DNA from: Balaenoptera acutorostrata | Taxonomy: Eukaryota; Chordata; Mammalia; Artiodactyla; Balaenopteridae | NCBI RefSeq assembly: GCF_949987535.1 | Contig: NC_080067.1 | Location: 55,734,405-55,798,404, forward strand | Reading direction: 5' to 3' | DNA length: 64,000 bases | Part shown: positions 11,131 to 22,559 of the stretch, piece by piece | Position numbering within the stretch: position 1 is the stretch's first letter | Layout of the letters: each line of letters opens with the position of its first letter | Notes under the pieces: model-generated | What the model saw: only the letters and a program-made list of their open reading frames with translations | The model's database searches: none | Told to the model about the DNA's origin: nothing | Made by a program: the position numbers and the translations under genes

Positions 11131-11420
11131 TTTTAAATTAATTAATTTATTTATTTATGGCTGTGTTGGGTCTTCGTTACTGTGCGAGGGCTTTCTTCTA
11201 GTTGTGGCAAGCGGGGGCCACTCTTCATCGCGGTGCACGGGCCTCTCACTATCGTGGCCTCTCATGTTGTGGAGCACAGGCTCCAGACGCGCAGGCTCAG
11301 TAATTGTGGCTCATGGGCCCAGTTGCTCCGCGGCAGGTGGGATCCTCCCAGACCAGGGCTCGAACCCGTGTCCCCTGCATTGGCAGGCAGATTCTCAAAC
11401 ACTGCGCCACCAGGCAAGCC
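11131..11420 (-). mobile_element. CHR-type SINE, long form, inside an unnamed repeat
   Basis: Head GGGCTTGCCTGGTGGCGCAG at 11420 (minus) and (TTTA)n tail at 11140-11158. The 17-bp target-site duplication CTACGGTATTGCATTTT is at 11114-11130 and 11421-11437. It interrupts the sequence that is duplicated again at 12962-13080. Confidence 0.93.
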
Positions 11421-11430
11421 CTACGGTATT

Positions 11431-11530
11431 GCATTTTAAAAGCAATTCTGTTTCCACCGAGGGAGGGCTTCAGGAGGCAAGAGCTGTTTTTCAAACCTTT
11501 CCCCTCATGCAAAAATATTCTGTGAGTTCT
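11431..11530 (+). repeat. Unnamed dispersed repeat, copy 1
   Basis: Shares a block with 12962-13080: TGTTTCCACC, then CTTCAGGAGGCAAGAGCTG versus CTCCAGGAGGCAAGAGCTG, then TTTTCAAACC and CCCCT. The left part of this copy (about 11105-11130) is separated by the SINE insertion. No family name known to me. Confidence 0.75.
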
Positions 11531-11644
11531 TTGGATATGTAGTACAGATGTCACACGCCTCCCATTGCTCCCAGGATGACAAACAGTTATGAAGAGAATA
11601 ATAATAATAAGGAGAAGGAGAAAGTATAATCTCCTTACTCTGAG

Positions 11645-11755
11645 CCGTGCGCTCTTGTGCAGGAGCCATGCACTTTTCCACTTTTATACGTGAGGAAATT
11701 GAGGGCTAGAGAAGTTGTTACTTGTCCAAGGTCACGCAATTAAGAAGGGCAAAAT
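11645..11755 (-). mobile_element. MIR-like fragment
   Basis: Reverse MIR core: CGTGAGGAAATTGAGGGCTA then TTACTTGTCCAAGGTCACGC. Confidence 0.6.
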
Positions 11756-11759
11756 CTTA

Positions 11760-12960
11760 AAAAACAAAGGAGTGGAAATCTTTCAATATGATTTTTTAAA
11801 AAATTCTGCTTTCAACAGCCTGCATATAGGCAGTTCTGAGAGTGCAGATTTGCTTCCTTCCACAGATATTTATTGAAACCCTACCGTGAGCCATTCAAAG
11901 AAGGATGGCGAGATCAGAGTTCCTAGGCTGTGATTTCAGCACTGGATAGAGGCATGCCATGTCTAAAAGTCCTTGCAGTGTGAAAAAATTCTCTTTCCTA
12001 TTTAATGGCAAACTCCTCCCATTTCCCTTCACAGGAGGCGGCGGCAGGGCCAACACCTACTGCCTGCTCATCTGCATCCACTCAACCTTTGGCTTCTCCT
12101 CCCATGTCGTGAAATGCTCCCCCAGGTGAACCGTGCCCTCCTAAAGGTCCGGCCTCATGGGCATGGAGAGTCCTTATCTTGCCCATCTTCTCTGTGGCAT
12201 TTGACACTCTTACCAACTTTCTCTTCCTTGAAACTCCCCTTTCTTGAAACTCCAGTGACTTCCCAAGACCATCCTTTTCCCGTTCGCCTCCCACTCCTCT
12301 GATGTTCCCTCTCCGTCTCTTTGATTATAAGTAATTTCCAAACTTGGAAATTGAAAGGTGCTTTGTGCATAGCTAACTCACGATGGTTTTGATGAACTAA
12401 AAAATCAACATCATGACAAGGGGTGGGGATGGGAAAACTTCACGAGGAAGGCCCACAGCAGACCCTGGGTTTGCTCACCGATCCCATGAGAAGCCGGGTT
12501 CCCAGCTCCAGCACAGCAATGAGCTTGGCTGTGTCTCTTCTGGGCAGTCACTGTCAACCTTCAAACCGCGAGCAGCTCATTGTTTGCTAGGAACTATATT
12601 TAGGAAAGACAAAGCCTCCTGGGTGTGGAAAGACTGCCCGTTCGGGCAGAGGGCCAGGTTTAAAGGCCTAGACCTGTGAACAGCACTTACTTCGTTGGGT
12701 GTTGATTTTAAATGTGCGTTTTCTAACAATAGGGCCCCAGCTTCTGCTGGCCCTGAAGGGTTACAGATTTTCCCTCCTGGTGACAGATTGTGCAGCTACA
12801 TCTCAGAAGACATAAACCTCCTTCCAGTCATCCCAGATTTAGGTCCATAGATTTCCAGTTATAGCAGAGAGCCATTCTGGGTAACGCAGCAGATGTAAAT
12901 TGTGTGCCTGAATTGATTTCGCATTAATTTCTCGTAGGCTATTTCCATGCTCCTTAAATA
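11760..12960. other. Intergenic DNA, nothing certain recognised
   Basis: A pyrimidine-rich stretch at 12080-12325 resembles old repeat DNA but I cannot name it. No gene is supported. Confidence 0.4.
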
Positions 12961-12961
12961 C

Positions 12962-13080
12962 CAATTTTTAAAGCTTTTATGGTATTGTGTTTTCAAAGCT
13001 GGTTTGTTTCCACCCAAGAGCAGGCTCCAGGAGGCAAGAGCTGGTTTTCAAACCCTTCCCCTTGCGGGAAAGCATTTTCA
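12962..13080 (+). repeat. Unnamed dispersed repeat, copy 2
   Basis: Second copy of the block at 11431-11530. It includes the left part AAAGCTTTTATGGTATTGTG, which matches the target sequence flanking the SINE at 11131. It is in the same orientation about 1.5 kb away. Confidence 0.75.
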
Positions 13081-13084
13081 CCAG

Positions 13085-14110
13085 CAAAGCATTCTCAATA
13101 ATGAGCTGTCTGTTTGCACAACTCCTGTGCGAATGTTCTCGTGCTGCTTCTGTATTCTTCCTTTTGCAAGACACGTCATGGGGCACAAGCTTCGGCTTTC
13201 ATGCTCTCTTGAAAGACCAGCCCTGGGCGCCCTTTGGAACTGAGTTAAGTGGTCCTGCAGGAGCTCAGGGCCTCAGATAATGGCCCTGAGTGTCCTTGTT
13301 GCACAGCGGGGCCCATGTGCCTTGCACCCTGGGCTCTTGGCTCTCCTACTTGAACCAAATGCTTTTAGAAACCATCAGATGAAGAGCAAAACAATAACCT
13401 AAAAACCCTTCTTTTTCTTTTGAAAGAGAGGAAGGGAGATAGGGGGCTGGCCTCAGATGGAAGTCCTGAACGTGAGACAGAAGCTCATCTTACAACTTTC
13501 GAAGCCTTCGTTTTCGTGTGTCTAAAGCTACACGGCACCCAGCAGAGTAACAGCACACCAGCTGTTCCTTCTACCCACACATGGCGCCAGCGGGAAGGGG
13601 CCCTTCTGTGGCATTTCTTCGTTGCTGTGGCCGCGTTTGCTAGGCTTGGGTTTATTTTTGAGGCATTTTACAAATGGTTTGATGAATTGACCCTCGTCCC
13701 CAATTAAACTAAACACTAAAAGCAACGGAGAGTATTGAAAATGCAACGGAAGAGACGTATACAATTATCAGTATGTTGGAAACTAAAAGTTCCCATGAAG
13801 ATGGAGAGAAATGGAAGATGAATGTGGTTTAATCTGAGGGATAATCCCCCAGGACAAAGAGGGGACCATACAACATGGAATGTGCAATTGACAATTTGTG
13901 AGAGGCTAGAAGGTTGGCACTGAAGTTGGATGTCTATTATCCTAAGATTAATTCATGAGGAGGCTCTGGACTGAAGGACAGTTGGACTATAAACTCCCTT
14001 TAGGGATGTAACCTCATAGGGAAAGGTAATTTTGTGTAAAGCAGCTGCGTGTACCAGTGGCATGCTCATGTTTAGATTCTAGCACCACCTAGAGGAGAGA
14101 ATGAAATAAT
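13085..14110. other. Intergenic DNA, nothing recognised
   Basis: No exon, RNA gene or named repeat is visible. Confidence 0.4.
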
Positions 14111-14114
14111 TTCC

Positions 14115-14290
14115 ATCCACTGCTAAACGAAGGAATCTTTATTAACCATTTTTCGCTTTTCAAAGCGCTTTCATTTTAATACCTCATTTGATATTCAGGT
14201 AATTATCTTTGAGTTAGAAATTTCTATCTTCATTGTACTGATGAAGAAATTCATCTCTCAGGAGCTTACTGTGCAAAGAGTTTGACCAAT
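14115..14290 (-). mobile_element. MIR-like fragment
   Basis: CAAAGCGCTTTCATTTTAAT, CTCATTTGATATTCAGGTAA and GTACTGATGAAGAAATTCAT follow reverse-complemented MIR order. It is diverged. Confidence 0.5.
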
Positions 14291-14329
14291 TTTTTATGAA
14301 ACTGAAAATACTCTCCATGAATCTATTAT

Positions 14330-14815
14330 TTTTTAAACAACTTTATTCAAGTATAATTTACATATGGTAAAACTAACTGATTTTAAATATACAATTCATT
14401 AATATTTAGTAAGTGTACTGAGTTGTGCAGCCATCACCATAATGCAGTTTCAGAACATTTTTATCACTACAAGATCCCTTGTACCTCTTTTACACTTAAT
14501 CCCCCTTCCCACTTCCCAGCCTCAAACAGTCACCAATTTGTTTTCTGTCTCCATAGATTTCCCTTTTCTGCACATTCCATGTAAATGGAATCATACAACA
14601 TGTGCTCTTTTGTGGCTGGCTTCTTTCACTTAGTATAATGTTTTTGAGGTTTACCCATGGTGTAGCATTTATCAGTATTTCATTTCTCCTTATTGCTAAG
14701 TAGTGTTCCATTGGATTGATAGACCACATTTTATTTGTCTATTCACCGGTTGATGGACATTTGGGTTGTTTCCAATTTTTTGCTATTGTGAATAAGGCTG
14801 CTATGAATATTCGCA
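14330..14815 (-). mobile_element. Old L1 (L1M-type) fragment
   Basis: Reverse orientation: TTATTCAAGTATAATTTACA, TGCAGCCATCACCATAATGC, AATGGAATCATACAACATGT, GGTTGATGGACATTTGGGTT and AATAAGGCTGCTATGAATAT follow the familiar old L1M 3' region. Confidence 0.8.
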
Positions 14816-15239
14816 TAAAAGTCATCTTTTTAAGCAAGAAACTTTCATTACTAAACAGGGCAGCGAATAAAATGTGTAGAAGAAGAACAATTATATACAT
14901 TTTGTGTATTCGGGAGAAAAATTAGGATAGACAATCTGGAGATGCCTAAAGGGAAGGCATCTGAGTCCTGGGTTCAATATGTATACCCAAGAACCGAGGG
15001 GGCCCTTGGAACGACATTCTTGCAGAAACACAGAAGAAATACGGGGAAATAATTCAAGATTTGCTCTGACGGATTAGAAGGAATTAAATATAGTTCTTAA
15101 AGAATCTCTTCTTCTTGGGTCAATACAATATGTAGCAGATGTAGACTTTGGTAACACATCTGAGGTTGTGAGTCCCATTATAATCCCTCCTCATCCTGAA
15201 GATAGTAGCAAAGGAGCCCTTTTACCTTTAAAAGTTAAA
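14816..15239. other. Intergenic DNA, nothing recognised
   Basis: No feature supported. Confidence 0.4.
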
Positions 15240-15430
15240 GGTAAGCTATGGAGTCAGATGCATCTGGGTCCAAATCCAGGCTCTGTCAACATATACAAGG
15301 ACTTGGCTGGTCAATTTTCTCATCAGTATCCTGAGAGGCAATGGTACCTACCTTACAGGGCTTTCGTGAAGACTCACTAATATGGTGTATGCAAAGCACT
15401 TAGCATAGGGCCTGGCACACAGTGAGTTCT
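15240..15430 (+). mobile_element. MIR SINE
   Basis: Well-ordered MIR: GGAGTCAGATGCATCTGGGT, CAAATCCAGGCTCTGTCAAC, ATGGTACCTACCTTACAGGG, AAGCACTTAGCATAGGGCCT and GGCACACAGTGAG. Confidence 0.85.
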
Positions 15431-16450
15431 GATTTTATTTTTATAGGATTAGATTGTGCCCTAGATACCCAGAAACAGTGACATTGACCTCTGTTGATTC
15501 CTGAGACCCTCTTACATTTTTTCATTGGATGTTTCTGGCTCGAGATCCTGGCAAACAGAGGTAGAAACTTCCTTCCGAGGTGATACAGTTTGTGGAAGTG
15601 GAACCTCATAAAAAAAATATACTGCTTATCACCCAGCATGCCATAGGCTGGTAGGAAGATTTAGTGCAAATGTGAAGGGAGCAGTTAGGACTTCGGGGGA
15701 TAAACATCGGAACAATTAGCATGATAAGTTAGCGACTCATTTTGCATATAAAAATGTTGCCTAGGACTCTAGAGTTTTCCCTATTTATGGAAGACAGTCA
15801 GAGGTCCTTGGGTTGAATTAAAATTTAATACCCTGTGAGGGGAAATATGAAGAATACAAATTATCAATACTAGGCAATATGTCAAATGCAGTAACTGCCA
15901 GCTTTAAACAGTCCTTCCTGTTGTCCCTCTCCTTGTCAGCCTGTGCACCTGATTTGCAGTCAGGAAAACATGGCCAGAACCATATTAAGTCTCTGGGAAA
16001 ACAAAGGAATGAAATACATATCCTGACGCAGGAAAATACATCAAAAACTCAAAAAAACCATAATCTTTAAAGTGACAAAACAACATATTCAAAAGTATTT
16101 AAATCAGGATATTTTCCCCCAAGAAAAGTTGGAAGCTCTTATTTTATTTGAGGCCGGGCAGATGAGTCTTCCATGAGCGGTACCCACCTTCATACTCACC
16201 CAAGTGATACATTGAAGAGTTGGAAGTGATTGAGTTCCAGAAATCTTACTGTTGAGGAAAGCCAGAATCTGAGGAGGAAAAGACTCCTCAGACTTCACTT
16301 TGCAAGACTGCACTTTGGCAGGCAAAGAAAGAAATTCAAATGTGTTCAGAGTGCTATTGGTATTCTTAGGGGAAAACCAGATGGAATTGATTTGGTGAGA
16401 GATACTGTAAGGATAGGAAACAGCGCCCTGTTAGATGTCCTGGTACACTG
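15431..16450. other. Intergenic DNA, nothing recognised
   Basis: No gene or named repeat is visible. Short ORFs only. Confidence 0.4.
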
Positions 16451-16454
16451 ACTT

Positions 16455-16863
16455 ATCGGCTCTGATTTTTGTAGCCTTGTAGCCACACCCATTGCCCTGT
16501 GACTTTGCAGTTGCTCCCACTAGAAGTGTGGGTGTTGTGTTTGAGCATGTGGCTTGCTGTGGCCAATGGAATGTGGGCAAAGTGACCATGTGCCAGTTCC
16601 AGGTTAATCCTTAGTAGGCATTTGTGTTTTCAGTTGTGCTTTCGTCTTGTGCTTCTGCCATTGTCATGAGAGGAAAATGGCCAACCCAGTGGTCTGAGGA
16701 GGAGGACAGATCCATGAAGCAGATGTGGATGTATGCTCAACCTAGACCAGCCCACCCTCAGCCAGCCCACAGATGCGCAAACAAGAGTAAGTGATCCCTG
16801 TTTTAAGCCCCTGGATTCTGAAGCTGTCAAGCAGCATTATTGTGACAATAGGTTACTGATACA
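16455..16863 (+). mobile_element. MaLR (MLT-like) LTR fragment
   Basis: GGCTTGCTGTGGCCAATGGA and AAAGTGACCATGTGCCAGTT are followed, after GTTTTAAGCCCCTGGATTCT, by a terminal GACAATAGGTTACTGATACA. This layout is that of an ERVL-MaLR type LTR. Family assignment is from memory. Confidence 0.5.
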
Positions 16864-18460
16864 GATGACTATTTTATAGGGTTAGTTGAAAGAGAGACTG
16901 AGAAAACATTCATCTACAGACTATCAGATCTTCATCTTCACAACTACTCTTGTAAGGATAACAAAAAGTTAAATTTTCTACAGAAACCTGAGCATGTCCT
17001 ATATCTAAAATTGATGGACCATTTGAGAACAAACAAAACAATTTCTGTGTAGATTTATATAGGATGGGGATTGGGGAAGAAGTGCCCTCATATTTTTATT
17101 GAGATAGTTAATTCTACTTCATGCAGCCCACTCTGAAGGGAGCTTCTCATCTTTTCACACCCTCCCTTTCCAGATAACAGAGAACTGGGGATGAGAACCC
17201 TTGTCAGTTTTCTGTTTTTCCACTTGAAGTCCTCTCTTTATGAATCTAGCTGGATTTTGTGCAGCATGAATTCTTATTTGTCAGCCTTATAGAATAACCC
17301 TGGCGTACTTCTAAGAGCTGTCAGAGCCTTTGGATGAATGTGAAATGGGAGAGGGTGTCGGAGCCATACGGGCAGCCCAGGAAATCCCCAATTTAGCTGA
17401 TTGGACACAGAAATTGAGACAGAGCTTGGGGCCAGGTCTAGGTTGGAACTTCAAACATTCCTAATTGCTTGTGAGGCCAGCATTATGCTATCCCATATAT
17501 CTTAACACTCCTTCTTGGATAAATGGCGGGTGTAGGGCTCAGAGTCCAGGCTGGCGCTCTGGAAGCCAGGGTTGGGTATGAGGTTCGGGTTGGCTGGTGG
17601 ACAGCAGAGGAATTAGCAAGGACCAATCCTAAACACCTATGCAAAAGGACTGGACAGAAAGACACTAAAACCAATAAGAGGCAATATAGTCAGAACAAGA
17701 CTGGAACGGACAGCAGGGAGGACCAGAGCCTGAAGAGATGCTCTGGGCCCCTCTGCAAGGCTGGAGGGGTTTTGGTAAGTTCTGCTAGCTTTGCCCAGCT
17801 AGGGCTCCAAGCTAGTCTGGAGCCAGGCTCAAGGAGAATCAGAAGAGAGAAGCTGTCTGGTCTCAGCCTGCCAATCATGAGTAGCAGCGAGAGCCCATCT
17901 CAGTTCACACTGGTTTTCTTATTCAAATTCTTATTCTGTTTGAACAAGATGAGTTATGAAGAAAGAAATGGAAAAAAAAAATTACCTCGTTCCAGCTTTT
18001 TAGCTGCTTTCCACTTGCTAGATAAAGTTCTTTCTTCCACTCCCAACCAGGAATTTTTGGGCATCAAAATGCCTGAGCTCCTTACATATAACTCTATCTA
18101 CTCCACTTCCCACCTCTGTGGGAATAACAGCTTTCTGGCTCAATGAAGGGGATGAAGTCCATGGCTCGTTGAGAGTTGAAGATGGAAGCTAAAAAGGAGG
18201 TGGGCCACAATTCCTATAGAAAGAGGTATATCTTCCCTTGAGAGGAAAGACGTGGGTGGCCAGTCTGCATGTGATGGTGACCTACCATGTGTTAGGGTGT
18301 CTAACCATCCTGGTTTGCTTTGGACTGACAGATTTCCTGGGACCCAGGACTTCCAGCACTAATACTGGGGCAGTCATTGGATTTATGCACTAGAAGGTGA
18401 CAGAACTTTCAAAGGGTCAGCCTATGGATACAAAGGGACTGAATACCTGGTAGTGAGGCT
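16864..18460. other. Intergenic DNA with one 207-codon ORF of doubtful status
   Basis: An ATG-started plus-strand ORF (17523-18146) is the longest in the window outside the L1s and their 5' UTRs. Its translation resembles no family I know, changes composition along its length and has no recognisable promoter or splice context. It is listed here only as an observation. No other feature is recognised in this stretch. Confidence 0.4.
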
Positions 18461-18466
18461 GTATAG

Positions 18467-19485
18467 GTTCTATATTGCTGAGTAACAAGCTGTATTAGTG
18501 TTCTATTGCTACGTAACAGATTACCACAAATTTAGCGGCTTAAAGCAACACACATTTATTATCTCACAATTTCTTTGGGTCAGTAGTCTGGGTACGGCTT
18601 AGCTGGTCCTCTGCTCACGGTAGTACAAGGCTGTAATCAAGGTGTCAGCCGGGCTGTATGTTTATATGGAGGTTTGAATGGGGAAAAGCCTGCTTCCAAA
18701 TTCATCCAGGTTGTGGCAGAATTCATTGCCTTGCATCTATAGGACTCATGATGACTTGCTTTTTTAAAGCCAATAGAGAAAGAGTCTCTGGCCTCGAGAG
18801 GACTCAGTCCCTCTCTTAAGGACTTTCAATTAAGTCAGGATCACCCAGGATAACCTCCCTTTTGAGTAACTCAAAATCAACTGACCTTAATAACATCTGC
18901 AAAATCCCCTCCCCTTTGCCATATTCCACTGGCTAGAAGCAAGTCGAGGGTCCCCTCCACACACAAGGTGTGGGGATTATGCAGGATATAAATGCCGGAG
19001 ATTGGAATCAGAGGGCCATCCTATAAACCACCTGCTGTACAGACCATCTCAAAACATAGTTGCTTTAATAAAAACAGTTTTTAAATTTAATTTCCCCATG
19101 AATAATCTAGGGGTCAGGAATTTGGGCTGGGTTCAGTCGGGCAGTTCTGTTGGTTGCACCTGAGGTCACTCACGTGACTGCAGACAACTGGCAGGTTGAC
19201 TGGGAGCGTACGAGTCCAGGAGGGTCTCAGCTGGGACAGCTTGACGTAGCTCCAGGTAGTCTCATCCTCCAGTAGAATGACCTGGGCTTCTTCACATGGT
19301 GGTCCCACAGTGGCAAGAGAGCATAAGCCCCAGTGTGCAAGCACTCTTCAAGCTTGCATCATGTCCCAATGGCCAAAGCAAGTCATATGGCAATAGCTTG
19401 AGTCAACATGGGAGTGAACTCAAGGGCACAGATATAGGGAAATGTGATTCATTAGGGGTCATTACTGTAACAATCCACTGCCATG
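18467..19485 (-). mobile_element. MaLR-like LTR (outer), split by a second LTR
   Basis: The left piece (18467-18490, CTATATTGCTGAGTAACAAG) and right piece (from about 19043, CATCTCAAAACATAGTTGCT through CATTACTGTAACAATCCACT) together follow one MLT-like LTR in reverse orientation. The intervening 18491-19039 is a different LTR-like unit. Confidence 0.5.
18491..19039 (-). mobile_element. MaLR-like LTR (inner)
   Basis: Starts TGTATTAGTGTTCTATTGCT and ends CACCTGCTGTACA, so it has the TG...CA termini of an LTR. The interior has GCAACACACATTTATTATCT and AATCAAGGTGTCAGCCGGGC, typical of reverse-complemented MLT-like LTRs. Its position inside a second LTR is inferred from the flanks. Confidence 0.55.
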
Positions 19486-20725
19486 GCATTGGGAGACACA
19501 TCAAAAATTCTCTTGCCCAGGTTTGGAAGAAAGGCCAATAGTCACCCATCTCTAGTGGAACAGGAAGGCTGTAAAATGCACATAACATTAGTGGCTTAAG
19601 ACTAAAGACCTGTCCCCAAGTTTTCTGGACTGTCTGAGCTTCTTGAGTTTCTTAAGTGACCTTAGATGGAAGGAGGGAATCTTCTTACTAATGACTAATA
19701 TAGGACCTCTCAGCACACTGGCGAGTCAAGATTTGGAAATGGTTTTAGTTTGATTTAGAAAAATAAAACACAAGAAGGCTGAGCAGTGACTTTATGCCAG
19801 TTATGTATTTTTACTGGGATCTCAGAACCTGAATTCATAACACCTTGTTGTTCACATCTTCACATCATCGTCACCCCTGGAAAAGCCCACTTTAGCCTAT
19901 TCCTCAATAATAGGTTAGAGGAAAACATATTTTTAAAATCAATGTTGTGTATTACCTTAAGCCAATTTGTCCTTTCATGTACATTAGATTCTATGGTCAT
20001 GGGTATTGGTAGCCTTCCATGATTGGAGTTTTGTGAGAGCTATAGGTCTCCTCTACAACATTCCTACTGGGTAGTATGTTTCAGCTAAAGGAATGTCAGA
20101 TGGGATTCTCCCACACATAGAAGCATGTGTTAGCAAACAGGCACACAAGAAGTCATGCCTGTTCTTTAAGCTCAGAAAAAAGACCATGGGCTCTTGCATG
20201 GTTGATGGCTCCAATGTTCTGACAGTAAGATTTTACTCTTTTTAGCCTGAAGCACACCAGGACAGGGATTAACCTGGCTAAGATGTCAGCCTGCAAAATG
20301 TCTGGAGTCTCATGGAAAAGAAACTGCTACCTGCCTAGTGTTTCCTGCTGTGGCCCCAACCAGCTATCCATCTCTTGTTCTTGGACATGCCCTTCCATAC
20401 ATGTAAGCTAAATATATGAATAATTAAATTCTCTGTAAAGTCAACACAGGCTCAATTATATGTGAGTATGTATATGACACATAGGGAGCTTATACCATAC
20501 ACAACGTTCCTTTTCTAAAGATCTAGTAAGAATCTTAAGTAAATGTGACTTAGAAAAGAGTCTCTGTTGAGGGACTAGTTTATTCCTTGTTAAACAACAT
20601 TGCCTAGTATACAGATTCATTTCTGTGAGTCTCATGATATCCTTGGCCCTGGCTAATCTGCCTGGGATGTTGTATCTTTGTATCAGGGTGCTTATTAATC
20701 ATAGACTTTGTATCTCGAGATATTT
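19486..20725. other. Intergenic DNA, nothing recognised
   Basis: No gene or named repeat is visible. Confidence 0.4.
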
Positions 20726-20734
20726 CAGGTTTAT

Positions 20735-20957
20735 TTTTTTTTTATATTTAAAATTTATTTATTTATTTATTATTTGTTTGCGCCAGGTCTTAGTTGTGGC
20801 AGGCGGGCTCCTTAGTTGTGGCACATGAGCTCCTTAGTTGTGGCACGCAAACTCTTAGTTGTGGCATGCATGTGGGATCTAGTTCCCTGACCAGGGATCG
20901 AACCCAGGCCCCCAGCACTGGGAGCGTGGAGTCAGCCAATGAGCCACCAGGGAAGTC
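20735..20957 (-). mobile_element. CHR-type SINE, short form
   Basis: Head GGGACTTCCCTGGTGGCTCA at the right end (minus strand), body GATCCCTGGTCAGGGAAC, and (TTTA)n tail at 20750-20772. Flanks TCAGGTTTAT and TCAAATTTAC may be a worn target-site duplication. Confidence 0.87.
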
Positions 20958-21685
20958 CCTCAAATTTACTTTAGATACTGTTTTTATAATTTGATTCTAG
21001 AGTGGTTTTACTTTCTCTAATCTACTCTGTAAAAGTTCCTGCTGTTAAACCACTTGTTACTCCAAAAATGCATTCTCTCTCCTATAAGTACTTTGAATAT
21101 TTTCTTTCTCTGACCATCACTATTCCATGTTTGCTGGCTGTTGTCTCTTCCACTCTCATGCTAATTTTGGTAAAGCTCAGATCAGAATTTTGACATAAAG
21201 AGTTATTTCTTATTAGATATCAGGCTGAAAAAATAATTTCTCAAACATGAAACAATTCCAGTAAGAGCTCAAGGGTGTAACTATATCGCTACATCACACC
21301 CATATCACATAGGCTTCATGGGCATTGAAAGTTTCTGCTCTTGGGAGACCAGAGATTGCTGAGAGTAACAGACATAGCTCAGGGTTTACTATCTTGAAGC
21401 TTGATACTAAAATATTTTTTTAAGGTCAGGTTAATGGTACTTAATTTCAAAATGTTTACTTTCTTCTTCAAAGCAACATGATATTTCAGAGTAAAGTTTA
21501 AAGCAGAACAACTTCTAGGGACAAAATAGATTATGCTAATTAACTGTTATAACCTCCTATGAGCTAAATATTTGCTTTTATATAGACCTAATTCTCTTTG
21601 TTTCTCTTCTAGTCTCTGGCTACTCAGATGCCCTTCACAGCTGTAGGCTCATAGGCTTCACTCTATGTTTTGGTCACTTTTAAGG
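20958..21685. other. Intergenic DNA, nothing recognised
   Basis: AT-rich sequence with no supported gene or named repeat. Confidence 0.4.
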
Positions 21686-21686
21686 T

Positions 21687-21845
21687 AGGATTGCCAAATA
21701 AAATACAGAATGATCAGTTAAATTTGAATTTCATATAAACAAGGTATAATTTTGTAGTGTAAGTATGTCCATACTTGAGAATAAATGTGCATGAGAAATA
21801 CTTATTCTAAAGAAGTATTCATTGTTAAATTTAACTAAAGAAGTA
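21687..21845. mobile_element. Possible palindromic MER-type DNA transposon remnant
   Basis: GGATTGCCAAATAAAATACA, CAGTTAAATTTGAATTTCAT and TTTGTAGTGTAAGTATGTCC resemble one arm of a palindromic mammalian DNA transposon. The other arm (TTATTCTAAAGAAGTATTCA, GTTAAATTTAAC) is only partly preserved. Confidence 0.4.
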
Positions 21846-22559
21846 CAAAACTGAAGCTCTGAAAACTATACAACACTGCTGAAAGAAATTAAAGATCATC
21901 TAAATAAACAGATTTAAAAGTCCCTTGTTCATGGATTAGAAGACATAATATTGTTAAGATGGCAATACTCTCCAAATTGATCTATAGATTCAGTGCAATC
22001 TGTATCAGAATACCAGCTGGTTCTTTGCAAGAAATTGACCAGCTGATACTAAAATCCGTATGGAAACATAAGGGACCCTGAATAGCCAATACAATCTTGG
22101 AAAACCAGAACAAATTGGAGGACGCACACTTCGCAATTTCAAAACTTACTACAAAGCAACAGTAATCAAGACTGTGGTATTGGCATAAGGATAGACATAT
22201 ATTAACAAAATTGAAAGTCCATAAATAAACCCATGTATCTATGGTAATTAATTTTCAACATGCGTGTGAAAACCATTCAATGGGGAAAGAATAGTCTTTT
22301 CAGTAAATGCTGCTGAAACAACAGGATAGTCACATACAAAAGAATGAAGTTGGACTCTTACTTCACACTATATACAAAAATTAACTATAAATTGATCAAA
22401 GACCTAAATGTAAAAGTCAAAATCATAAAACTCTTAGAAAAAATATCAGGGTAAATCTTTGTGACCTTGGATTTAGCAATAGATTCTAAGATATGTCACC
22501 AAAACACAAGCAACAAAAACAAAAAGATAAATTGGACTTCATCAAAATTAGATGTTCTG
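21846..22559 (+). mobile_element. Old L1, left half (ORF2), split by L1 A
   Basis: Decayed L1 ORF2 text: GAAATTAAAGATCATCTAAA, ATCTATAGATTCAGTGCAAT and AAAGCAACAGTAATCAAGAC, ending in TTGGACTTCATCAAAATTAG. It stops at GATGTTCTG, where L1 A begins, and resumes at 36966 with GGTACAAAGGACACTATGAA. In an uninterrupted L1 these two phrases are adjacent. Confidence 0.9.
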
